NCBI GenBank assembly: GCA_022796315.1
Contig: JAAWIL010000012.1
Span: 1 to 21,698, forward strand
Direction of reading: 5' to 3'
Origin: Oscillibacter sp.
GTDB lineage: Bacteria; Bacillota; Clostridia; Oscillospirales; Oscillospiraceae
Length of the DNA stretch: 21,698 nt
Shown here: positions 14,909-21,698 of the stretch, piece after piece
How the letters are laid out: each line of letters opens with the position of its first letter
Numbering within the stretch: the stretch's first letter is position 1
The notes under the pieces: generated by a model
The model's database searches: none
What the model was told of the DNA's origin: nothing
The model's input: only the letters and a program-made list of their open reading frames with translations
Program-made: the position numbers and the translations under genes

Positions 14909-17575
14909 ATGAAGCTTATGGCCATTGACGGCAATTCCATCATCAACCGCGCCTTTTACGGCATCCGGCCCCTGTCCACCAGGGAGGGGCTGTATACCCA
15001 CGCGGTCTTTGGATTTTTGACAACGCTCCTGCGGCTGCGGGAGGAGGAACACCCGGACGCGGTGTGCGTCACCTTCGATGTCCACGCCCCCACGTTCCGC
15101 CACACGGCGGACACAGCCTACAAGGCCACCCGGAAGCCCATGCCGGAGGAGCTCCGGATGCAGATGCCGGTGCTGAAGGAGGTGCTGGACGCCCTGCGCA
15201 TTCCCCGCTACGAGCTGGCGGGCTGGGAGGCCGACGACCTCCTGGGCACCATCTCCCGCAGGTGCGAGGCGGCGGGCTGGGAGTGCGTGGTGGTCACCGG
15301 GGACAAGGACAGCCTCCAGCTGATTACGGACCATACCAAAGTAAAGCTGGTCTCCACCCGCATGGGCCAGACCACCACCAAGGACATGACCCCGGAATCC
15401 TTCCGGGAGCAGTACGGCTTCGCCCCCCTCCACATGATCGACCTGAAGGCCCTCATGGGGGATGCCAGCGACAACATCCCCGGCGTCAGGGGCGTGGGGG
15501 AGAAGACCGCCATGGGCCTCATCCAGATGTACGGCTCCATTGACCGCCTCTATGAGGCCATGCCGGCGATCCTCACCGCGCCGGAGACCCCGGCGAAGCC
15601 CGCCATGGTGAAGAAGCTGGCGGAGGGGGAGGAGAGCGCCCGCCACTCCCATTGGCTGGCCTCCATCGTCACCGACGCGCCCCTGGCCTTTGCCCCGGAG
15701 GAGAACCTGGTGAAGACGCCGGGAGCGGAGGCCTACCCGCTGTTTTTGAAGCTGGAGTTCACCAAGCTGATTGAGAAGTTCGGCCTGGCGCCGGCGGCGG
15801 CCCCGGCGGCGGAGCGGGCGGAGTTCACCGCCGCGGTGGAGCAGGTGACCGATCCCGCCAGGGCCGGAGAACTGCTGGCGCTGTGGCGGAAGGCGGACCA
15901 TGTGGCCGTCACCGCCCTGCCGGATCTCCAGGTTTTGGCGGTGGAGTGCCGGACCGGGGAGGACAGCGCCCTGATGGCGGAGCTGCGGTTTTCCTGGTAT
16001 CAGGGGGACTGGAACGGCCTTCTGGCGGCGCTATTTTCCCAGGAAATTCCAAAAGCCGCCCACAACGTCAAGGACCTGACGCGGATTCTGCTGGAGAACC
16101 GCCTGCCGGCGGAGGGCTTCGTCTTCGACACCGCCCTGGCGGCCTACCTGCTGGACGCCACGGCGGGTAGCTATGATCTTCCCCGGCTGTTTGTCTCCTA
16201 CTATAACGAGGAGCTGCCGAAGCCCCTGTTTTTGGAGGCGGACGCCTTCTCTCCCCTGAACGATACCCCCGAGGTGGCCGCGTCGCTGTACAGCCACACC
16301 ACCGCGGTCAGCGCCCTGTATGAGACATTGTCCCGGCGGCTCCGGGAGAACGGCATGTGGATGCTGTTCAGCGGCGTCGAGCTGCCCCTGTGCCGGGTGC
16401 TGGCGGAGATGGAGCTGGCGGGGTGCCGGGTGGACCGGGCGGCCCTGGCGGCCTTCGGGGAGACCCTGGCCGCCCGGACGGCGGAGCTGGAGCAGACCAT
16501 CTGCGGCATGGCCGGGGAGACGTTCAACATCAACTCCACCAAGCAGCTGGGGGAGATCCTCTTCGGTAAGCTGGGGCTGCCCCACGGGAAGAAGACCAAG
16601 ACCGGATGGTCCACCAACGCCGATGTGCTGGAGAACCTCCGGTACGAGGCCCCCATCGTGGGGGCGGTGCTGGAGTACCGGCAGTACGCCAAACTGAAAT
16701 CCACCTACGCCGACGGTCTCTTGAAGGCCCTGGACCCGGACAGCCGGGTGCGGACTCAGTTCCAGATGACCGTCACCGCCACGGGCCGTCTCAGCTCCAC
16801 GGAGCCCAACCTCCAGAATATCCCCACCCGCACGGACCTGGGCAGCGAGATCCGAAAGATGTTTGTCCCGGCGGAGGGCTGCGTCCTGGTGGACGCGGAC
16901 TACTCCCAGATTGAGCTGCGGCTGCTGGCCCATATCTCCGGGGATGAGGCCATGCGGGCGGCCTTCCTGGCGGGGGGCGACTTCCACGCCGAGACCGCCG
17001 CCAAGGTGTTCCACGTGGACCGCAGTCAGGTTACCCAGGAGATGCGCCGCAGCGCCAAGGCAGTCAACTTTGGGATTGTCTATGGCATCTCCCCCTTCTC
17101 CCTGAGTCAGGACCTGGGGGTCACCACGGCGGAGGCCAAGGCCTATATGGACGGGTATTTCGCCGCATTCCCCGGCGTGCGGCAGTATATGGACGGCGTG
17201 GTGGCCCGGGCCAAGGAGGACGGGTACGTAGAGACCCTGTTCCACCGGCGGCGGGACCTGCCGGAGCTGAAATCCTCCAAGTTCAGCCTGCGCTCCTTCG
17301 GGGAGCGGGTGGCGCTGAACATGCCCATCCAGGGCGCGGCGGCGGATATCATGAAGCTGGCCATGACCGCCGTGTGGAAGCGGCTGAGGGAAGAGGGCCT
17401 GGAGGCCCGGCTGGTGCTCCAGGTCCACGACGAGCTGATCGTGGAGTGCCCCGAGGCCGAGGCCGAGCGGGCGGCGAAGCTGCTGGAGGAGGAGATGGAG
17501 AACGTGGTCCGTCTCTCCGTCCCCCTGACGGCGGAGGCCCACTGGGGAAAGAACTGGCTGGAGGCGAAGGGATGA
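14909..17575 (+). CDS. polA: DNA polymerase I
   Basis: This is the family A polymerase of repair and Okazaki-fragment maturation, 888 residues. Residues 1 to about 290 are the 5'-3' exonuclease/flap domain (AIDGNSIINRAFYG; GWEADDLLGT; MGDASDNIPGV with helix-hairpin-helix). The middle domain lacks the Asp-x-Glu of an active 3'-5' exonuclease, as in Bacillus and Thermus enzymes, so proofreading is probably absent. The polymerase domain carries motif A VDADYSQIELRLLAH (about 659-673), motif B RRSAKAVNFGIVYG (about 713-726) and motif C LQVHDELIVE (about 835-845). The start is the ATG at 14909 with GGGAGG upstream; a longer frame from 14831 adds a non-homologous head. Its stop overlaps the next start by four bases (ATGA). 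Confidence 0.97.
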   Translation: MKLMAIDGNSIINRAFYGIRPLSTREGLYTHAVFGFLTTLLRLREEEHPDAVCVTFDVHAPTFRHTADTAYKATRKPMPEELRMQMPVLKEVLDALRIPRYELAGWEADDLLGTISRRCEAAGWECVVVTGDKDSLQLITDHTKVKLVSTRMGQTTTKDMTPESFREQYGFAPLHMIDLKALMGDASDNIPGVRGVGEKTAMGLIQMYGSIDRLYEAMPAILTAPETPAKPAMVKKLAEGEESARHSHWLASIVTDAPLAFAPEENLVKTPGAEAYPLFLKLEFTKLIEKFGLAPAAAPAAERAEFTAAVEQVTDPARAGELLALWRKADHVAVTALPDLQVLAVECRTGEDSALMAELRFSWYQGDWNGLLAALFSQEIPKAAHNVKDLTRILLENRLPAEGFVFDTALAAYLLDATAGSYDLPRLFVSYYNEELPKPLFLEADAFSPLNDTPEVAASLYSHTTAVSALYETLSRRLRENGMWMLFSGVELPLCRVLAEMELAGCRVDRAALAAFGETLAARTAELEQTICGMAGETFNINSTKQLGEILFGKLGLPHGKKTKTGWSTNADVLENLRYEAPIVGAVLEYRQYAKLKSTYADGLLKALDPDSRVRTQFQMTVTATGRLSSTEPNLQNIPTRTDLGSEIRKMFVPAEGCVLVDADYSQIELRLLAHISGDEAMRAAFLAGGDFHAETAAKVFHVDRSQVTQEMRRSAKAVNFGIVYGISPFSLSQDLGVTTAEAKAYMDGYFAAFPGVRQYMDGVVARAKEDGYVETLFHRRRDLPELKSSKFSLRSFGERVALNMPIQGAAADIMKLAMTAVWKRLREEGLEARLVLQVHDELIVECPEAEAERAAKLLEEEMENVVRLSVPLTAEAHWGKNWLEAKG

Positions 17576-18216
17576 CGAGAGAGGAACGGCGTCTCTTTCG
17601 GGAGACAGAGAAACAGCTGAAGAAGACCTGTAAGGAGCTGGGGAAGCGCCGGGGATGGAAGACTATTGCCGGAACGCAGTACCAGGTCCGGGGGGAGATT
17701 CTCTACGAGCTGATGGTCTTTTTACGGGAACGGGCCGGCGGGGGAATGGACCTGATGGCCTGGTGTACCTGCAAGCCCCTGGCGCTGGATGATATCTTCT
17801 GGAAGGTCTTCCAGATGGAGGAGGCCGCGGCGTCCCAGCCCTTCAGCTTCCATGTCCGGGGGGCCTTTACCGCCCGGTCCCTGACGCTGGACAAGCGGCG
17901 TGCGCCGCTGTCCGGGCCGGAGGAGCTGGAATCCGCCGTGGAGGCCGTCTTTGACCGGGCGGAGACCCTGGCGGCGGAGAATCCGTTTCCGGATCTGGCG
18001 GCCTTTCGGGCCCGGCTGGAGGCAGAGGAGCGCCCTCAGCCTCTGGGGATCATCCTCTGCCTCCTGGGCGAGGGGAATTACCCCAGGGCCATGGAGTGCA
18101 TTGAGGAGAACCTGGCCAGAGGCGAGCGGGGCGGTTTCTCTCGGGAGAACGGCCGGCGGAGCATCCTGGAGGACGCCCGGGACTACTGCGCCGCCCGTCT
18201 GGAGGAGACGCTATGA
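17572..18216 (+). CDS. Unknown 214-residue protein coupled to polA
   Basis: I do not recognise this protein with confidence. It is soluble, charged and without signal peptide or membrane segments. The N-terminus is a basic helix (MTREERRLFRETEKQLKKTC), then a segment with aromatic and hydrophobic strands (TQYQVRGEILYELMVFLRE; LMAWCTCKPLALDDIFWKVF), and the C-terminal half is helical (EELESAVEAVFDRAETLA...). The layout vaguely recalls DUF4304-like proteins, but I would not assign it. The ATG overlaps the polA stop (ATGA) and its own stop overlaps the next start in the same way, so translation is coupled on both sides. Its reading frame also extends upstream inside polA to 17374, but that part is Gly/Arg-rich shadow sequence. 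Confidence 0.8.
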   Translation: MTREERRLFRETEKQLKKTCKELGKRRGWKTIAGTQYQVRGEILYELMVFLRERAGGGMDLMAWCTCKPLALDDIFWKVFQMEEAAASQPFSFHVRGAFTARSLTLDKRRAPLSGPEELESAVEAVFDRAETLAAENPFPDLAAFRARLEAEERPQPLGIILCLLGEGNYPRAMECIEENLARGERGGFSRENGRRSILEDARDYCAARLEETL

Positions 18217-19070
18217 AGCATTTGATTGTTCTGCTGGGCGTGATGTTTGTCTCGCTGTCGCCGGTGTTCCGGCGGTTCTCCACGGCGCCCTCCATGGTGC
18301 TGGTGCTGTATCGGGTGGGGTTTGCCGCGCTGCTGCTGACGCCCTACGTCCTGCTGCGGCACCGGGCGGAGCTGCGGCAGCTGAAGCGCCGGGAGCTGCT
18401 GCTGTGCATGTGCAGCGGCGTCTTTCTGGGACTCCATTTCAGCGCCTACTTTGAGTCGCTGCAGCTGACCGGCATTGCCGTGGCGGCGGTCCTGGTGAAC
18501 ACGGAGGCCATTTTTGTCACCCTGGGCTCCGTGGTCTTTTTGAAGAACCGGCTACCCAAAATGGCCTGGCTGGCGGTGTTCATCACCTTTGTGGGCAGCG
18601 TCGTTGTGGCGATGGCGGACCTGGCCGGCGGCGGCGCGCTGAAGGGGAACCTCCTGGCGCTGCTGGGGGCGGTCATGGGGGCGGCCTATACCCTGGTGGG
18701 CACCGTGTGCCGGCGGGGAGGGATCTCCACCACGATCTATACATACGTCCTGTACTTCTCGGCGGCGCTGACGGTGCTGGTGATCGCCCTGGCGTCGGGC
18801 CTGCCCGTGGCGGGCTACGAACCCATCAACCTGCTGACGACCCTGGGCATGGCGGTGTTCTGCACGCTGATGGGGCACAGTGTGTACAGCTGGGGCCTGA
18901 AGTATCTGCCGGCCTCTTTCATCGCCACGGCGAAGCTGGTGGAGCCGGTGTTCGCGGGCGTGTGGGGGCTGCTGCTGTTCCAGGAGCGGCCGGGAATCCT
19001 GGTGATTGCCGGCGGCGCCGTGGTGATTCTGGGCATTGGCCTGTACTCCAAAGTGACGGAGGCGGAGTGA
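18213..19070 (+). CDS. EamA/DMT-superfamily permease
   Basis: This is an integral membrane protein of 285 residues with about ten hydrophobic segments, the standard size and pattern of drug/metabolite transporters made of two five-helix EamA repeats. The repeat ends are visible as LVNTEAIFVTLGSVVFLKNRLPKM in the first half and ATAKLVEPVFAGVWGLLLFQERPG in the second, each placing an acidic residue in the helix before the closing loop. The substrate (amino acid, metabolite or drug efflux) cannot be inferred. The start overlaps the upstream gene by four bases and the stop overlaps the next start by one base (TGATG), so it is inside the polA-tsaD operon. Confidence 0.9.
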   Translation: MKHLIVLLGVMFVSLSPVFRRFSTAPSMVLVLYRVGFAALLLTPYVLLRHRAELRQLKRRELLLCMCSGVFLGLHFSAYFESLQLTGIAVAAVLVNTEAIFVTLGSVVFLKNRLPKMAWLAVFITFVGSVVVAMADLAGGGALKGNLLALLGAVMGAAYTLVGTVCRRGGISTTIYTYVLYFSAALTVLVIALASGLPVAGYEPINLLTTLGMAVFCTLMGHSVYSWGLKYLPASFIATAKLVEPVFAGVWGLLLFQERPGILVIAGGAVVILGIGLYSKVTEAE

Positions 19071-19549
19071 TGGGACCGTTCCGGATTTCTTGGGTGGGGC
19101 TGGGATTTTTGCTGGCCCTGCTGGTGCCGAACCTTCTGTGGACCCGGTATCCGCCCCAGGGCTGCGACCCCTCCATGGAGAGCCGGGGACTCCGGGTCTT
19201 GGAGCGGGTGGGGCAGGTGTGGGTCACCTGTGCGGCTCTGGTGCTTCCGGAGTCCGCCGGACGGCCCCCGTCCCCCTGGTCCTGGTGGCTGATTACCGCC
19301 GTGGGCGTGATGATTCTCTATGAATTCTGGTGGGTCCGCTACTTCCGGGGTGAGCGGACCCTGGCGAACTTCACCGCGGGGCTCTTGGGGATTCCCGTGG
19401 CGGGGGCGGCGCTGCCGGTGCTGGCCTTTTTCCTGCTGGGAATTTACAGGAGAGCGGTCTGGATGCTGCTGGGCGTCCTGGTGCTGGGAATTGGCCATAT
19501 CGGCATTCACCTCCAGCACCGGAAGCGAGCGAGAAAGGATGTGCGATGA
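19070..19549 (+). CDS. Small membrane protein of unknown function
   Basis: The 159-residue protein has about four hydrophobic segments: residues 5-25, about 68-87 (WWLITAVGVMILYEFWW), about 103-125 (AGLLGIPVAGAALPVLAFFLLG) and about 129-147 (VWMLLGVLVLGIGHIGIH). It ends in a basic tail (RKRARKDVR). A VPNLLW motif follows the first helix and a GIGHIGIH motif closes the last; both look like conserved signatures, but I cannot name the family. Its ATG overlaps the previous stop (TGATG), so it is read by coupling, and the rimI frame begins around its own stop. Related proteins are, to my impression, common as hypothetical genes in Clostridia. Confidence 0.8.
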   Translation: MGPFRISWVGLGFLLALLVPNLLWTRYPPQGCDPSMESRGLRVLERVGQVWVTCAALVLPESAGRPPSPWSWWLITAVGVMILYEFWWVRYFRGERTLANFTAGLLGIPVAGAALPVLAFFLLGIYRRAVWMLLGVLVLGIGHIGIHLQHRKRARKDVR

Positions 19550-19559
19550 TTTGAATTCA

Positions 19560-20051
19560 ATGAATGTGCGGATCGTTCCCATGAACGCCGACCACCTGGA
19601 TGAGGTTGCGGCCCTGGAGCAGATCTGCTTCCCGGACCCCTGGTCCAGAAATCTGCTGGCGGAGGAATTGGACAACGCCCTTTCGGCGTTCCTGGTGGCC
19701 CTGGACGACAGCGGCCGTGTGGCGGGTTACGCGGGGCTCCAGGTGATTCTGGACGAGGGAACGGTGATGAATATCGCCGTGCGGCCGGACTGCCGCCGGC
19801 AGGGCGTGGCCGGAAAGCTGCTCCAGGTCTTTCTGGACTTTGCCCAGGGGAACCGCCTGGCCTTTTTGACGCTGGAGGTGCGGGAGTCCAATTATGATGC
19901 CATTGCCCTCTACGGAAGCCGGGGCTTCCGGAGCGCGGGACGGCGGAAGAACTACTATGAGCACCCGAGAGAAGATGCCATCATTATGACAAAGGAGCTT
20001 TACTATGGAACTGAAACTGCCGACTCAGGAGCAACTCCGGGTCATTTATAA
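19560..20051 (+). CDS. rimI: Ribosomal protein S18 alanine N-acetyltransferase
   Basis: RimI acetylates the N-terminal Ala of ribosomal protein S18. The 163-residue GNAT protein has the acetyl-CoA loop VRPDCRRQGVAGKLL, the family's CFPDPWS near the N-terminus, and LEVRESNYDAIALYGSRGFRSAGRRKNYY before EDAIIMTKEL, where most RimI proteins end. The remaining 16 residues overlap the next gene by 47 bases. The start is uncertain: the ATG at 19560 fits the family's N-terminus but has no strong ribosome site; a TTG at 19551 or ATG at 19539 (overlapping the upstream gene) are alternatives, and an AAAGGA lies at 19534-19539. The usual RimI-TsaD neighbourhood is present, but TsaB and TsaE are not in the window. 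Confidence 0.88.
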   Translation: MNVRIVPMNADHLDEVAALEQICFPDPWSRNLLAEELDNALSAFLVALDDSGRVAGYAGLQVILDEGTVMNIAVRPDCRRQGVAGKLLQVFLDFAQGNRLAFLTLEVRESNYDAIALYGSRGFRSAGRRKNYYEHPREDAIIMTKELYYGTETADSGATPGHL

Positions 20052-20586
20052 CCGGGATATGCGGGAGGCCTTTCCCGCCGATGAGATGAAGACCCTGACC
20101 TGGATGCGGAAGATGTGGGCGGAGGGCCGCTACCGGCCCTACTGCCTCTTTGACGGGGAGGAGATCGTGGGGGAGGCGTTCCTCTGGCTGGGTCACCCCA
20201 GCTGGGCGCTGCTGGATTTCCTCTGCGTGACCGCCTCCCGCCGCAACGACGGCCTGGGCGTCGTGATCCAGAAGGCCCTCCTGGAGGCGGAGCCCTCCGG
20301 AACCGTGATTTTCGGCGAGGCGGAGGACCCGGCCCACGCCCCGGACCCGGCGCTGGCGGCCCGGCGCATGGAGTTCTATCACCGCAACGGCTGGCGGGAT
20401 TCCGGCTATGCGTCCGATATTTTTGGCGTGCGCTACCAGGGCCTCTACCTGGCGGAACACCCAGTGGATACGGCGGAGCTCATCGCGGAGCATCAATATG
20501 TTTACCGCACCTCCATGAGCCCCAAGGTGTGCCGCCGCTTTATCCGGATTCCCTGGGACCCCGGTTACCAGACGCCTAAGAATTGA
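20005..20586 (+). CDS. GNAT-family N-acetyltransferase-like protein
   Basis: The 193-residue soluble protein has a GNAT-like core: LFDGEEIVGEAFLWLG, then LLDFLCVTASRRNDGLGVVIQKAL, where the RRNDGLG turn replaces the usual Arg/Gln-x-x-Gly-x-Gly/Ala acetyl-CoA loop, and MEFYHRNGWRDSGY matching the 'FYxxxGF' end of the fold. The C-terminal 50 residues (VDTAELIAEHQYVYRTSMSPKVCRRFIRIP) resemble clostridial GNAT relatives often found beside rimI. The ATG at 20005 has an AAGGAG site and lies inside the rimI tail. The acceptor substrate is unknown. Confidence 0.8.
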   Translation: MELKLPTQEQLRVIYNRDMREAFPADEMKTLTWMRKMWAEGRYRPYCLFDGEEIVGEAFLWLGHPSWALLDFLCVTASRRNDGLGVVIQKALLEAEPSGTVIFGEAEDPAHAPDPALAARRMEFYHRNGWRDSGYASDIFGVRYQGLYLAEHPVDTAELIAEHQYVYRTSMSPKVCRRFIRIPWDPGYQTPKN

Positions 20587-20596
20587 GGAGAGGTTT

Positions 20597-21607
20597 ATGA
20601 AGGTCTTAGCCTTTGAATCCACCTGTGACGAGACCGCGGCGGCGGTGGTGGAGGACGGCCGGCGGGTGCTGTCCGACGTGATTGCCTCCCAGGCGGATCT
20701 CCACGCCCTGTATGGCGGCGTGGTGCCGGAGATCGCCTCCCGGAAGCACGTGGAGGTGATCGCCGCCCTGACGGAGCAGGCTCTGCGGGAGGCCGGCTGT
20801 GCCCGCCGGGACATCGGCGCCGTGGCGGCGGCCTACGCCCCGGGCCTCATCGGCGCGGTGCTGGTGGGACTCAGCTTCGCCAAGTCCGTGGCCTTTGGGC
20901 TGGGGGTGCCCCTGATTCCCGTCCACCACATCCGGGGGCATATTGCCGCCAACTACCTGGCCTTCCCGGAGCTGGAGCCGCCCTTTCTGGCCCTGGCCAT
21001 TTCCGGGGGCAATACGCTGATCGTGGATGTGAAAAGCTATACGGACATGGAGCTTCTGGGGGCCACCCGGGACGACGCGGCGGGGGAGTGCTTTGACAAG
21101 GCCGCACGGGTCCTGGGCCTGCCCTATCCCGGAGGGAAGCCCCTGGACGAGCTGGCCCGCCAGTCCCCCGGCGGGGTCTACCGGCTGCCGCAGGCCCAGG
21201 TGGACGGCGCGCCTCTGGACATGAGCTTCTCCGGCCTGAAGACGGCAGTGGTGAACCTGGCCCACCACGCCCGGCAGGTGGGAGAGCCCCTGGACCGGGC
21301 GGCGCTGGCCAGGGATTTCTCCCAGGCCGTCAGCGACGCCCTGGTGCCCCGGGCAATGGAGGCCCTGCGTCAGACCGGGCGGAAGACCCTCTGTGCCGCC
21401 GGCGGCGTGGCGGCGAACTCCGTGATCCGGGCGGACCTGGAGCGGGCCTGCGCGGACCGGGGCTGCCGGCTGTACCTGCCGCCTCTCCGGCTCTGCGGGG
21501 ACAACGGCGCCATGATCGGGGCCCAGGGGTATTACGAGTACCTGGCGGGCCATACGGCGGGCATGGACCTGAACGCCTGGGCCACCCGGGAGATCTCGGA
21601 GGGCTGA
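20597..21607 (+). CDS. tsaD: tRNA N6-adenosine threonylcarbamoyltransferase
   Basis: TsaD, with TsaB and TsaE, transfers the threonylcarbamoyl group to A37 of ANN-decoding tRNAs and is essential in most bacteria. The 336 residues match the family length. ASKHA-fold landmarks are FESTCDETAAAVV (6-18), the metal-binding HHIRGH with His111 and His115 as in E. coli, AISGGNT, the GECFDKAARVLGLPYPGG loop, SFSGLKTAV and the late AAGGVAANSVIR and LCGDNGAMIG. The ATG at 20597 has a GAGGAG site and lies ten bases after the GNAT stop. Its TGA ends exactly where the right terminal repeat begins, so no terminator can be judged. Confidence 0.97.
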   Translation: MKVLAFESTCDETAAAVVEDGRRVLSDVIASQADLHALYGGVVPEIASRKHVEVIAALTEQALREAGCARRDIGAVAAAYAPGLIGAVLVGLSFAKSVAFGLGVPLIPVHHIRGHIAANYLAFPELEPPFLALAISGGNTLIVDVKSYTDMELLGATRDDAAGECFDKAARVLGLPYPGGKPLDELARQSPGGVYRLPQAQVDGAPLDMSFSGLKTAVVNLAHHARQVGEPLDRAALARDFSQAVSDALVPRAMEALRQTGRKTLCAAGGVAANSVIRADLERACADRGCRLYLPPLRLCGDNGAMIGAQGYYEYLAGHTAGMDLNAWATREISEG

Positions 21608-21698
21608 GAGCCTGTTTAAAATCTCCCCGCGCATGTCTTGGCGGCGTATTATCCGCCCTGACTGCGTTAAAAATCCTTGCCATCCGTCAGGATGCCTG
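21607..21698 (-). repeat. Right copy of the 92-bp inverted terminal repeat
   Basis: This is the reverse complement of positions 1-92 with one mismatch (21651 against 48). It begins at the last base of the tsaD stop codon and runs to the last base of the window. Both copies are oriented the same way relative to the interior, as expected if the contig ends at two members of a dispersed family. Confidence 0.9.

Noticed and set aside
14641..14946. Minus-strand 101-codon frame upstream of polA
   Set aside because: It overlaps the polA start, the polA promoter and the nested palindromic element, and its sequence shows no conserved protein character.
1..21698. A 21.7-kb transposon or integrative element bounded by terminal inverted repeats
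   Set aside because: No transposase, integrase or recombinase is encoded, and the interior holds housekeeping genes (polA, rimI, tsaD). A contig cut at a dispersed repeat is simpler.

Overview
The window reads as a piece of a GC-rich, Gram-positive gut Clostridium-like chromosome. Oscillospiraceae (Oscillibacter/Flavonifractor-like) is my best guess. The basis is codon use, strong AGGAGG ribosome sites, a lipoprotein-type binding protein, a proofreading-less Bacillus-type DNA polymerase I, and many short palindromic repeats between genes. The taxonomy is inference; there is no rRNA gene in the window.

The two ends are the same 92-bp sequence in inverted orientation (91/92 identical, reaching the first and last base). 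The flanked genes include housekeeping genes (polA, rimI, tsaD), so this looks like a contig broken at a dispersed genomic repeat rather than a transposon.

Layout. (1) 111-2862, plus strand: an AraC-family regulator and a PrpR-type sensor/AAA+/Fis-HTH regulator whose AAA+ core looks degenerate. (2) 2969-5737, minus strand: a GH2 beta-galactosidase, separated from the convergent regulator by a bidirectional hairpin and preceded by a leader full of stem-loops. (3) 6074-13012, minus strand: one sugar-phosphate-type gene cluster in the order class II aldolase, lipoprotein binding protein, fused two-domain permease, ABC ATPase, GmhA-like phosphosugar isomerase, P-loop kinase, terminator. It starts from a near-consensus promoter with a palindromic operator candidate. 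A ROK repressor gene (13195-14412) is transcribed divergently from the same spacer. (4) 14909-21607, plus strand: a tightly overlapping run of polA, an unknown 214-aa gene, an EamA/DMT permease, a small membrane protein, rimI, a GNAT gene and tsaD.

The most interesting candidate system is cluster 3. The transporter has the architecture of the 'ferric iron' (Fbp/Afu) class, but its binding protein lacks the tandem tyrosines of iron binders. It has a His-Asp pair in the region where the AfuA hexose-phosphate binder is recalled to place sugar-contacting residues, and its gene neighbours are a phosphosugar isomerase, a kinase and a bisphosphate-type aldolase. A coherent reading is import of a phosphorylated sugar, isomerisation, second phosphorylation and aldol cleavage, under control of a ROK repressor. 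This is inference from gene content and motifs; the substrate is unknown.

The long spacers are occupied by structured repeats. They include a 224-bp element with 46-bp inverted ends between the binding-protein and permease genes, a multi-hairpin lacZ leader, and a 93-bp element upstream of polA.
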